Shown here one piece after another: positions 7,021-13,844 of a stretch of DNA of 19,568 nucleotides. The stretch's first letter is position 1, and the number at the start of each line of letters is the position of its first letter. Below the pieces are notes generated by a model. The model saw only the letters and a program-made list of their open reading frames with translations, made no database searches and was not told the origin of the DNA. Source of the DNA: Flemingiibacterium sp045632605 (GTDB lineage Bacteria > Bacillota > Clostridia > Oscillospirales > CAG-272); the NCBI GenBank assembly GCA_045632605.1, contig JAZQXA010000062.1, positions 1-19,568 of the forward strand. The letters run 5' to 3'. The translations under genes and the position numbers were made by a program.

Positions 7021-7082
7021 TAATGTCCTCGCACTGTGAGGCGAAATTTGTGCGGTGCCTCTGCGATATATAATATATGGTA

Positions 7083-7111
7083 AGTATATCATATTTTAAG
7101 CAGTTTGTCAA
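7083..7111 (-). promoter_or_regulatory. promoter of the ilvB-ilvN-thrE operon
   Basis: On the minus strand TTGACA (7111-7106), a 17-base spacer and TATACT (7088-7083). It predicts a start near 7076. It lies just downstream of the terminator of the upstream hydrolase gene. Confidence 0.8.
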
Positions 7112-7136
7112 GAGATAAAAAACACGCACGTGTTTT
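7111..7136 (-). terminator. terminator of the alpha/beta hydrolase gene
   Basis: On the minus strand AAAACAC-GTGC-GTGTTTT followed by TTATC; 7-bp stem, 4-base loop. It sits 38 bases past the hydrolase stop and directly before the ilvB promoter -35 box. Confidence 0.55.
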
Positions 7137-7174
7137 GCTGTTTCTGCCTTGCGTAACTCTTATGAATTACCGTT

Positions 7175-7984
7175 TTATATTTGTTTCTTTTGCGAAACGA
7201 GCCAAGATATAACTTCATCCGCATTTGCGTGTACAGCTTCCCATGCGTAATGTGCCCAGCTTGGGCCGGTGCTGTAAAACAGAGCCGCATCGTTTGGATT
7301 TTCTGTATCGAATTCGGTGTATTTGACGTTGGTTCGGCCAAGCTCGGTCAGAGCCGCATACATCTTTTGGTCACCGAGAACGCTTACGACCGGATCCTGC
7401 TTGGCGTGGTGACTCCAGATTGCGAGATCGCCTCGGATATTTGCTGCCTCTGCTGGGTCATTGTAGCCGCAAGTCGGCAACGCCGCCGCAAAAAGATCCT
7501 TTTCGCGAAGAATTATATCCCATGTACCTCCGCCCCCCATAGAGTCACCTGCAACATAGATACGGCTTCGGTCAATGCTGTAGTTTTTGAGGATTTCATT
7601 GTATATAAAGTCGATAACTGCACTCATCGGCTTGGAAACCGGGGTTGATTTATAATTGTAAACCCCTGGATCCCACGGACTTGCCACCCACTGCGAACCG
7701 GAAGGACAGCGAGGTGCAAAAATTATGAAATCTTCACCGTAACGCTCAATTACGTCTTTTGGCATGGAGTTGTTTGAGCCTATACTGCCGTTCCAAAGCG
7801 GTCCGTCGCCACGGTCGCCGGCGCTGTGGAAATACAAAAGAAAAGCATATTCTTTATCAGGTGAATAGGATTGCGGCACATAAATGCTCGTTCCCACTGT
7901 GAAGCCATTGTATGTATGTGTACTGCCGACAAATACGCCTGTACCGTGAATCTGTGCAGTGCGGTTTAAAGAATTTTCTGACAT
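7175..7984 (-). CDS. cytosolic alpha/beta-hydrolase fold esterase
   Basis: 269 residues with no signal peptide or membrane segment. It resembles the esterase/PHB-depolymerase-like branch: an early strand YAFLLYFHSAGDRG (oxyanion region), the nucleophile elbow GDSMGG with Ser148, a probable acid Asp197 in KQDPVV, and a probable His245 in WAHYAWEAV. The N-terminal part (GFTVGTSIYVPQSYSP) is the strand typical of these esterases. The substrate is unknown; short-chain or sugar-linked esters are plausible. GGAGGAATCGTC precedes the ATG. It is a single-gene unit with its own consensus promoter and terminator. Confidence 0.82.
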   Translation of the reverse strand: MSENSLNRTAQIHGTGVFVGSTHTYNGFTVGTSIYVPQSYSPDKEYAFLLYFHSAGDRGDGPLWNGSIGSNNSMPKDVIERYGEDFIIFAPRCPSGSQWVASPWDPGVYNYKSTPVSKPMSAVIDFIYNEILKNYSIDRSRIYVAGDSMGGGGTWDIILREKDLFAAALPTCGYNDPAEAANIRGDLAIWSHHAKQDPVVSVLGDQKMYAALTELGRTNVKYTEFDTENPNDAALFYSTGPSWAHYAWEAVHANADEVISWLVSQKKQI

Positions 7985-8020
7985 GACGATTCCTCCGTGA
8001 ATGTTTTATGTACGCCTATA

Positions 8021-8049
8021 ATTATATCAAATGCAGAATGTATTGTCAA
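8021..8049 (-). promoter_or_regulatory. promoter of the alpha/beta hydrolase gene
   Basis: Perfect consensus on the minus strand: TTGACA (8049-8044), 17-base spacer, TATAAT (8026-8021). The leader is short (about 30 bases), ending in GGAGG. Confidence 0.8.
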
Positions 8050-8142
8050 TAGCTAAGCGGTCATAAAATGGCTGTTTTGAGGTCTTATATTTGCTCTTTT
8101 GCGGGTTTTCACCTCGATTCGATAAAAAATATAAAAAAACTC

Positions 8143-8171
8143 TTGACAAATAAATTAAGACGTGTTATAAT
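8143..8171 (+). promoter_or_regulatory. consensus promoter of the T-box/symporter unit
   Basis: TTGACA (8143-8148), 17-base spacer, TATAAT (8166-8171): a perfect sigma-A promoter. Expected start near 8178, at the 5' end of the T-box leader. A promoter this strong fits control after initiation. Confidence 0.88.
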
Positions 8172-8177
8172 GTTAAC

Positions 8178-8480
8178 GTGTTAAAAACACGTGTGAAAAG
8201 GCGATGACCGGGAAACGGTATCTACCGTGACGGGGTTAAGCAGTCACAGAGAGCTGCCGGCTGGTGAGAGGCGCGACAATGCGAACTTCGAATAATTACT
8301 TCCCGAGAGCTGCGTCCCGAAAATTTTAGTAGGCGGCGACGGTACGCACCGTTATATGCGCAGAGTATCGGCTTTTTTGCCCGTACTTGTTGAGGCTGGG
8401 TTTGCGAAATCCCGGCGAACAGAGGTGGTAACACGGGAATTCTCGTCCTCTGCAGTAAAAACTGCGGAAGGGCGTTTTTG
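8178..8480 (+). ncRNA. T-box riboswitch upstream of a sodium:solute symporter gene
   Basis: A full tRNA-sensing leader. Stem I is closed by CGGGG / TCCCG (8231-8235, 8301-8305) and contains the AGAGAG motif (8248-8253) and distal-loop sequence GGTGAGAGG. Smaller hairpins follow (ACGGT-ACGC-ACCGT near 8338; GCTGGGTTT / AAATCCCGGC near 8395-8415). The antiterminator (8421-8451) has helices AGAGG / CCTCT and ACG / CGT around the 7-base bulge TGGTAAC. The bulge's variable base is U (8429), predicting a tRNA with discriminator A73. The best specifier reading is ATT (8295-8297, Ile), followed by a purine; tRNA-Asn (AAT) is disfavoured because its discriminator is G. Identity as a T-box is firm; the Ile specifier is tentative. 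Confidence 0.9.
8444..8479 (+). terminator. T-box-controlled terminator
   Basis: CGTCCTCTGCAGT / ACTGCGGAAGGGCG, loop AAA, then TTTTT. Its 5' arm shares bases 8444-8451 with the antiterminator, so the two structures exclude each other, as in transcription-attenuating T-boxes. Confidence 0.85.
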
Positions 8481-8518
8481 TTTTGAACTCCTTTCCGACA
8501 AAGAAAGGGGTATTTTTT

Positions 8519-10075
8519 ATGCTTGCAAAAATTCTAATGATCTTCATCTTTTTCGCAATTACCGTGGGTGTCGGTGTATATTGCCGCAAAAAGGCAACTG
8601 ATGTCAACGGTTTCGTTCTTGGCGGACGCTCGGTTGGCCCGTGGCTGACTGCTTTCGCTTACGGTACGTCATATTTCTCGGCGGTGGTATTCGTCGGTTA
8701 TGCAGGACAGTTCGGCTGGAAGTACGGTATGTCGGCGACCTGGATTGGTATTGGAAATGCAATTATCGGAAGTCTGCTTGCTTGGGTGGTACTTGGAAGA
8801 CGTACCCGTGTAATGACCCATCATCTCGGTGCGTCAACGATGCCGGAGTATTTTGAAAAGCGTTACGGTTCACGTAATCTTAAGCTTGCCGCTGCGCTTA
8901 TTACGTTTATATTCTTAATTCCTTACACCGCTTCGGTCTACAACGGCTTGTCAAGACTTTTCGGCATGGCGTTTGATATTCCGTATGAAATTTGCGTTAT
9001 CGTAATGGCTGTCCTCACCGGCGTTTATGTTATAGTCGGCGGTTATATGGCGACTGCGGTTAATGATTTCATCCAGGGCATTGTTATGATTGTAGGCATT
9101 ATCGCGGTTATTGCATCCGTACTCTCCGGTCACGGCGGATTTACCGAGGCTGTTATAAAACTGTCCGGTATCACTGATTCAACTGTCCCAGAGGGAATGA
9201 ATGGTGCGTTTACTTCAATGTTTGGACCTGATCCGTTAAATCTGCTCGGAGTTGTTGTGCTTACCTCACTCGGTACATGGGGACTTCCTCAAATGGTTCA
9301 GAAATTCTATGCCATCAAGTCTGAAAAGGCGATAAACAAAGGTACTATCATATCCACTGTCTTTGCGATTATCGTGTCAGGCGGATGCTATTTCCTCGGC
9401 GGATTCGGCAGACTTACAGATGGCTCTGCGATGCTCGAATATGCGGCAAACGGTTCACTTGTATACGATTCTGTAATTCCCGCTATGCTTTCAAATCTAT
9501 CTGATATCCTTGTCGGTATTGTAATTGTACTTGTGCTTTCAGCTTCGATGTCAACTCTGTCAAGCCTTGTACTTACTTCAAGCTCGACAATTACGCTTGA
9601 CCTTATCAAAGATAATATCGTAAAGAAGATGAGCGAAAAGAAACAGCTTCTCTGCATACGTATTTTCCTTGCAATATTCATTGTGATTTCTGCGGCAATC
9701 GCAATATCGCAGTACAACTCTGCAAGCACATTCATCGCACAGCTTATGGGAATTTCGTGGGGTGCTCTCGCCGGTGCATTCCTTGCGCCCTTTATGTATG
9801 GCTTATATTCGAAGCGTATTACTGTTGCATCGGTATGGACGAGCTTTATCATCGGTGTCGGACTCACTGTGTCCAATATGTTCATCGGCTTCATAAAGTC
9901 ACCGATTAACGCCGGTGCTGTTGCAATGGCACTCGGACTTATTGCAGTACCTCTTGTAAGCCTTATCACTCCGAAGCCAAAGAAGGTTGATGTTGATGAG
10001 ATTTTCACCTGCTACGATAAAGAGGTTACCGTAAAAAAGAAAATCTCCATCGGCGAAGATGAGGATAAACAGTAA
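8519..10075 (+). CDS. sodium:solute symporter (SSS/PutP superfamily), T-box regulated
   Basis: 518 residues and about 13 membrane helices. The N-terminus MLAKILMIFIFFAITVGVGVYCRKK is the first helix. FVLGGRSVGPWLTAFAYGTSYFSA is the conserved SSS region of helices 2-3, and later segments include GGYMATAVNDFIQGIVMIVG and ASMSTLSSLVLTSSSTITLDL (sodium-site helix 8 type). The family imports amino acids, sugars or vitamins with Na+. The T-box before it implies an amino acid substrate, possibly isoleucine or another A73-tRNA amino acid such as proline. The ATG at 8519 follows AAAGGGG; a longer frame from 8483 would run into the T-box terminator region. Single-gene unit ending at a shared terminator. 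Confidence 0.9.
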   Translation: MLAKILMIFIFFAITVGVGVYCRKKATDVNGFVLGGRSVGPWLTAFAYGTSYFSAVVFVGYAGQFGWKYGMSATWIGIGNAIIGSLLAWVVLGRRTRVMTHHLGASTMPEYFEKRYGSRNLKLAAALITFIFLIPYTASVYNGLSRLFGMAFDIPYEICVIVMAVLTGVYVIVGGYMATAVNDFIQGIVMIVGIIAVIASVLSGHGGFTEAVIKLSGITDSTVPEGMNGAFTSMFGPDPLNLLGVVVLTSLGTWGLPQMVQKFYAIKSEKAINKGTIISTVFAIIVSGGCYFLGGFGRLTDGSAMLEYAANGSLVYDSVIPAMLSNLSDILVGIVIVLVLSASMSTLSSLVLTSSSTITLDLIKDNIVKKMSEKKQLLCIRIFLAIFIVISAAIAISQYNSASTFIAQLMGISWGALAGAFLAPFMYGLYSKRITVASVWTSFIIGVGLTVSNMFIGFIKSPINAGAVAMALGLIAVPLVSLITPKPKKVDVDEIFTCYDKEVTVKKKISIGEDEDKQ

Positions 10076-10078
10076 AAA

Positions 10079-10124
10079 CAAAAAAATCTGTCCTACTAAG
10101 TTAAGCGGTAGGACAGTATTTTTT
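10079..10124. terminator. bidirectional terminator between the symporter and EamA genes
   Basis: 9-bp stem CTGTCCTAC / GTAGGACAG (10088-10096, 10108-10116), followed by TATTTTTTTA on the plus strand and preceded by AAAAAA, which serves as U-tract on the minus strand. The two genes converge here. Confidence 0.8.
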
Positions 10125-11023
10125 TACTGCTTTGTTTTCTTAAAAATAAACGAAAGCTTGGTTTCTGAAATTATAACGGCGATGAAGATAAGCGCAAAAC
10201 CAACGTACATTTTTGTCGTAAGAATTTCACGTCCCAGTGCTACAGAGAAAGCAACGCCAAATACAGATTCGAGTGATAGAATTATTGATGCAGTTGACGG
10301 TTCGGTGAATTTTTGACCGAAATTCTGTAGTGTAAGCGCTATAGCCGTACAGAACACTGCGAGATATGCAACACCGAGTATCATTTCTTTTGTGGGAGTT
10401 ACGGCTATGAGCTTTGGAAGCTCGGTTGTCAGCGAGAGTATCAGCGCGCAGATTCCGCTTGCGGCAAACTGTATTACAGTTAAAAGAAGAGGATCACGTC
10501 CGTTTGAAAAACGCGAAACTGCGATGATGTGAAGCGCATAAAATACGCCGCCGATAAGGGTTAAAACATCTCCGAAGCCTATTGTGAAGTTTTCGGTCAG
10601 CGAAACGAGTCCGATTCCGATAATACACATAAAAGCCGAAATGATATTATATCTGTCGGGACGTTTCTTTGAAAATCCCCACGCCATAAACGGCACGATT
10701 ACGCAGTATACCGCAGTGAGAAAAGCGTTTTTACCGGGGGTGTTTTCGGGAAAACTTATGCCGAAGGTCTGTGTCATATATGCGAGGAAAAGTAAGACTC
10801 CCAGTGTTGCACCTCGCCATAAGTATGAAAGATTAAGTTTTTTTAGTTTTGGGAAAAAGATTATTGAAAGCAAAATCGCCGCAGAGATAAATCGGAATGT
10901 GAGCAGTGCATTTGTTGGCATTGCATCGGTCATATCCTCGACGATGATGAACGAGCTACCCCAAATAAGTGTGGCTATGAGGAGTGCGAGTTTAGCTAAA
11001 AAGGATGTGTTTTTACTTGTCAT
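10124..11023 (-). CDS. EamA/DMT-family transporter
   Basis: 299 residues with about ten membrane helices in two EamA repeats. The first starts KLALLIATLIWGSSFIIVEDM, the second near VLTLIGGVFYALHIIAVSRF, with SLESVFGVAFSVALGREIL near the end as is typical of the superfamily. Likely an exporter of amino acids or other metabolites, substrate unknown. The ATG at 11023 is chosen because TTGAGGTAATC precedes it; the longer open frame upstream runs through the acyl carrier protein gene. It starts seven bases after that gene, in one operon. Confidence 0.88.
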   Translation of the reverse strand: MTSKNTSFLAKLALLIATLIWGSSFIIVEDMTDAMPTNALLTFRFISAAILLSIIFFPKLKKLNLSYLWRGATLGVLLFLAYMTQTFGISFPENTPGKNAFLTAVYCVIVPFMAWGFSKKRPDRYNIISAFMCIIGIGLVSLTENFTIGFGDVLTLIGGVFYALHIIAVSRFSNGRDPLLLTVIQFAASGICALILSLTTELPKLIAVTPTKEMILGVAYLAVFCTAIALTLQNFGQKFTEPSTASIILSLESVFGVAFSVALGREILTTKMYVGFALIFIAVIISETKLSFIFKKTKQ

Positions 11024-11030
11024 GATTACC

Positions 11031-11261
11031 TCAAGAAGCAGTGTTTGCTTCGATGTATGAAATAATTTCAGCGACTGTGCGAAGCTCCGGCATTTGCTCA
11101 TCCGGGATTGAAATTCCGAAGCTTTCCTCGACAGCCATGAGTATTTCAACAAGATCGAGTGAATCAGCGCCGAGGTCCTCAAACAAGGCAGAATTTTCAT
11201 CTATCAAATCAGCATCACAGCCGAGCTGGGCGGTTATAATTTGAATAATTTTTTCGAGCAT
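11031..11261 (-). CDS. acyl carrier protein
   Basis: 76 residues, acidic, with the phosphopantetheine attachment motif GADSLDLVEI (Ser34) at the start of helix 2. Full length for a type-II ACP carrying acyl chains in fatty acid or specialised synthesis. GTTTTACGGAGG is a strong ribosome binding site. No fatty-acid synthesis genes surround it; its only operon partner is the EamA transporter. It could be the housekeeping AcpP or a dedicated ACP; sequence alone does not decide. Confidence 0.93.
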   Translation of the reverse strand: MLEKIIQIITAQLGCDADLIDENSALFEDLGADSLDLVEILMAVEESFGISIPDEQMPELRTVAEIISYIEANTAS

Positions 11262-11300
11262 ATTTTAGCCTCCGTAAAACTTTGGTAATACACTTTATAA

Positions 11301-11329
11301 ATTATATAACATATTTCTGCATTTTTCAA
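11301..11329 (-). promoter_or_regulatory. promoter of the acp-eamA operon
   Basis: On the minus strand TTGAAA (11329-11324), 17-base spacer, TATAAT (11306-11301). It diverges from the promoter of the ROK-type regulator, about 60 bases away. Confidence 0.75.
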
Positions 11330-11389
11330 GAGCAGGCGGCAATTTTTTCAAATTATTTACATTGCCGGACAGCGTGGATGATATAAATA

Positions 11390-11418
11390 TTGACAAAATC
11401 CGTTTTTTCATGTATAAT
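11390..11418 (+). promoter_or_regulatory. promoter of the ROK-type regulator gene
   Basis: TTGACA (11390-11395), 17-base spacer, TATAAT (11413-11418): consensus. Expected start near 11425, leaving a leader of only about 25 bases before the GTG at 11451. Confidence 0.8.
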
Positions 11419-11450
11419 CATAGTATAATGTAAGAATGCGAGGTGGGGCA

Positions 11451-12332
11451 GTGAACAGTCAGAATAACAGTTTAATGGCGGTTTTTGAAGCTGTGGCGGA
11501 CGCCGGAGAATTAAACCGCGCAAAAATTTCCGATGTCACCGGCTTCAGCCTTGTTACGGTCGGAAAAGCAGTTGATTTGCTCTCCGACTGCGGTGTTGTT
11601 ACGCAGTATAAGCATACAAGCGGTACGGCCGGACGCAAATCGGGTGTTTGTAAGCTTGTAAAATCAAACGGTATGCTGATATTTGACCTGACACAAAAGC
11701 CAACCGCCGGACTTTATGATATATCTCTCGCAGCACTTGAGGAATATACCGGCGATGATGTGGCTGATATGATGGCACACGGACTTATGAGATTCGGTGA
11801 GGTGCTCGGCGGTGAGCTTATGGGAATCGGATGTGTAGCCGGAAACGGCGAAGCCGAGCGGTGTATCGCCGAAATTTCCGATGTAATCGGAGCTTCTCCC
11901 GAAATCATAATTTCATCCGACAGGGCATATGCAGTTGCGAATGCAAGACGTTTTGATTTTAGCGGTATGGCTGTGTTTATTCGACTGCTTGCTGAGGGCT
12001 GTACAGACGGTGCGATAATGTACGGCGACAGACTCTACACCGGCGCACACGGAGATGCCGGAAAAATAAGCGATTTTATTCCGTCACGCGAAATGCTTGC
12101 ATTAAAACTAAATGAGCTATGTCATATCCTCGACCCGGAGCTTATACATATTTCGTGCGAAACTGAAGCAGAGTACAAGGCAGTGGAAGATGAACTGAAA
12201 GCAGCCATTATCGGAGAAACGGCACCGCGTATTATTATTGAGCCGGCGGCATCATGCCGAAGTGCTTTGAACGGTGCGGCGATACTCCTTCGCGAAAAAT
12301 ATCTTTTATCAAAGCTGCCAAATAATACCTGA
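11451..12332 (+). CDS. degenerate ROK-family-like transcriptional regulator
   Basis: About 293 residues. The N-terminus has a winged-helix pattern (AGELNRAKISDVTGFSLVTVGKAVDLLSDCGVV, then a GTAGRKSG wing) as in ROK repressors. The rest is a shrunken ROK fold. The LYTGAHGDAGKIS segment matches the ROK signature, but the N-terminal DxGGT phosphate loop is replaced by FDLTQKPTAG and there is no CxCGxxGC zinc motif. It is therefore probably DNA-binding without sugar kinase activity. The GTG at 11451 suits GAGGTGGGG upstream; an ATG at 11436 would cover that site. It diverges from acp-eamA and may regulate it. Confidence 0.75.
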   Translation: MNSQNNSLMAVFEAVADAGELNRAKISDVTGFSLVTVGKAVDLLSDCGVVTQYKHTSGTAGRKSGVCKLVKSNGMLIFDLTQKPTAGLYDISLAALEEYTGDDVADMMAHGLMRFGEVLGGELMGIGCVAGNGEAERCIAEISDVIGASPEIIISSDRAYAVANARRFDFSGMAVFIRLLAEGCTDGAIMYGDRLYTGAHGDAGKISDFIPSREMLALKLNELCHILDPELIHISCETEAEYKAVEDELKAAIIGETAPRIIIEPAASCRSALNGAAILLREKYLLSKLPNNT

Positions 12333-12366
12333 TTAAATTTAACGTGTGCGGTACAGAATAATATCG

Positions 12367-12387
12367 AAGCTGATTTTTGGTCAGCTT
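12367..12387 (+). terminator. weak hairpin between the regulator and the DUF1540 gene
   Basis: Stem AAGCTGA / TCAGCTT with loop TTTTTGG, followed by AATATT and no real U-tract. It may attenuate or partly terminate; DUF1540 could be read through from the regulator's promoter. Confidence 0.3.
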
Positions 12388-12413
12388 AATATTATGAAAA
12401 GAAGGTACCTCAA

Positions 12414-12608
12414 ATGGAAAACAAGACTCCTAACCATTCCATCGAATGTTCTGTAAAGCAGTGTGAATACCATTGCCAGAACGAAAACTACTGCACACTC
12501 AACACCGTAAAGATTGCAACTCACGAAGCAAACCCCACAGTCTGCCAGTGTGTTGACTGCGAATCGTTTGTAAAGAAGTCTGAATGCAGCGGCGGAAACT
12601 GCCACTAA
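12414..12608 (+). CDS. DUF1540 cysteine-rich small protein
   Basis: 64 residues with nine cysteines (12, 17, 21, 27, 44, 46, 49, 58, 63) in a pattern typical of DUF1540, a small probable metal-binding protein common in Clostridia and sporulation-associated in some. The function is unknown. AAGAAGG lies about eight bases before the ATG. It is followed by a strong bidirectional terminator. Confidence 0.85.
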   Translation: MENKTPNHSIECSVKQCEYHCQNENYCTLNTVKIATHEANPTVCQCVDCESFVKKSECSGGNCH

Positions 12609-12614
12609 ACCAAA

Positions 12615-12650
12615 GAAAAGGGATTGCCCTCGGGCAATCCCTTGATTTTT
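12615..12650. terminator. bidirectional terminator between DUF1540 and MFS genes
   Basis: Perfect 12-bp stem AAGGGATTGCCC / GGGCAATCCCTT (12618-12629, 12632-12643) with a two-base turn, then GATTTTT on the plus strand; on the minus strand it is followed by TTTCTTTG. It ends both convergent units. Confidence 0.8.
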
Positions 12651-13842
12651 AGCTGTAGCGATTTTCAGCTTTGAGCTTCTTTATGAGTATCACTGTTCCA
12701 ACAATCAGCAGTGCGAGCCATACGGCGAGCATTACGGGAAGGAAAGTGAGGCTTGTTACGTCAGCGATAACTCCAAAGAGCGGAGGCGCGAGCATAACGC
12801 CGATATAAGCTGTTGCCATCTGTGTACCGATGACTGAACCTGAAACATCGCGGCCGAAATTCTTCGGTGTCAAGTTCATTATGCAGGGGTAAATCGGGCC
12901 GTTCGCAAAGCCGATGAGTGCGAGTCCCACAATAGATATTGCCGGTATACCAATCGGAAGAAGCAGCATTACTATTGCGACTGCGAGTATTCCGATGCAG
13001 ATGCGTATTATTCTCCACGGACCGAGCTTGTCGGCGAAAACTCCGGAGAGGAAACGTCCAAGTGTCATTCCGATGAAGTAATACATAAGCGCATTTGCGC
13101 TGTCGGAATCACTCATACCGTGAGCGAGGATAAGATATTTTGCTCCGAGAACACCGCAGAGAGCTTCAATCGCATTGGTTGCCACGCATATGAGCCAAAC
13201 TGTACGTATTGCGGAATTTTTAGCCATTTCAATTATTGAAAGGGTTCGGGGAGCAACATCCTCCTCTGACGCACTTGCCGAGGCTGATTTTTTGCGCCAC
13301 AGCGGAAGTGAGAGAATAAGAATTGCCGCAATTGCCGCCTGAAGCATAAACGATGCACGATATCCCTCACGCCATGTTGCGCTCTCAAGCATACGGGACA
13401 TAAATTCAAGGCTGATTATCGTTCCGGCACCGTAGAAGCAGTGCAGAAAATTCATACATTTTGCCGAGAAGTTGAGCGCAATGTAATTGTTAAGGCTTGC
13501 GTTAATTGCACCTGAGCCGACACCGAGCGGTATAGCCAAAAGGTACATTACAAGAATGTTCGGCGCAAACGAGAAGCCGAGCAGCGTGAATGCCATGAGC
13601 AGTACGCTTATAGCGGTTACGGCGTATGTACCGAATTTATTGATAACACGTGCGGCGCAAACACTTGCGAGAGCGGTACAGCCGTAAACTATCGTTGTAA
13701 CAAGGGTGGAAACGAGATTCTGTGTTGCTTCTGCAAGAGCAAACTCTTTTCCGATGGCATCCATCGCTGCCCCGAAAAGTGATTCCGGGACACCGATACA
13801 TATAAAGGTTATATAAATAACCGCAAGAAGAAGTATGGTCAT
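12649..13842 (-). CDS. MFS transporter, probable sugar/oligosaccharide permease
   Basis: 397 residues with 12 predicted membrane helices. The N-terminus (MTILLLAVIYITFICIGVPE followed by SLFGAAMDAIGKEF) and the IPLGVGSGAINASLNNYIA helix resemble fucose-permease-like (FHS) MFS proteins; GMTLGRFLSGVFADKLG is the conserved loop of the second half. The ATG follows CAGGAGATAAAC, lying inside the end of the glycosidase gene with only two bases between stop and start, so the two are translationally coupled. Its job is most likely uptake of the saccharide the glycosidase cuts. Confidence 0.88.
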   Translation of the reverse strand: MTILLLAVIYITFICIGVPESLFGAAMDAIGKEFALAEATQNLVSTLVTTIVYGCTALASVCAARVINKFGTYAVTAISVLLMAFTLLGFSFAPNILVMYLLAIPLGVGSGAINASLNNYIALNFSAKCMNFLHCFYGAGTIISLEFMSRMLESATWREGYRASFMLQAAIAAILILSLPLWRKKSASASASEEDVAPRTLSIIEMAKNSAIRTVWLICVATNAIEALCGVLGAKYLILAHGMSDSDSANALMYYFIGMTLGRFLSGVFADKLGPWRIIRICIGILAVAIVMLLLPIGIPAISIVGLALIGFANGPIYPCIMNLTPKNFGRDVSGSVIGTQMATAYIGVMLAPPLFGVIADVTSLTFLPVMLAVWLALLIVGTVILIKKLKAENRYS

Positions 13843-13844
13843 GT

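Larger units (their letters stand above)
6942..7076 (-). promoter_or_regulatory. structured 5' leader of ilvB, not a T-box
   Basis: About 135 bases of untranslated leader with several possible helices read on the minus strand: GAGGC / GCCTC; CAGT / ACTG enclosing GACA / TGTC around the leader-frame start; then the terminator hairpin. There is no T-box sequence (AGGTGG-type) and no recognisable tRNA-binding stem. It could be a translated-leader attenuator or an unrecognised cis-regulatory RNA class sensing branched-chain amino acids or a related metabolite. Confidence 0.6.

Noticed and set aside
6942..7080. T-box upstream of ilvB
   Set aside because: Expected for a Clostridia ilv operon, but neither the AGGTGG-type bulge sequence nor a Stem I with AGAGAG is present on the minus strand, and the leader is too short.
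8293..8298. Asparagine specifier (AAT) for the T-box
   Set aside because: The antiterminator bulge carries U at its variable position, pairing with discriminator A, whereas tRNA-Asn has G73; AAT is also followed by a pyrimidine.
9388..10008. 206-codon minus-strand open frame inside the symporter gene
   Set aside because: It is antisense to a clear 13-helix membrane protein with good signals; no ribosome site or family match.
11024..11200. N-terminal extension of the EamA protein
   Set aside because: These codons overlap the acyl carrier protein gene in another frame, while a good ribosome site precedes the ATG at 11023.
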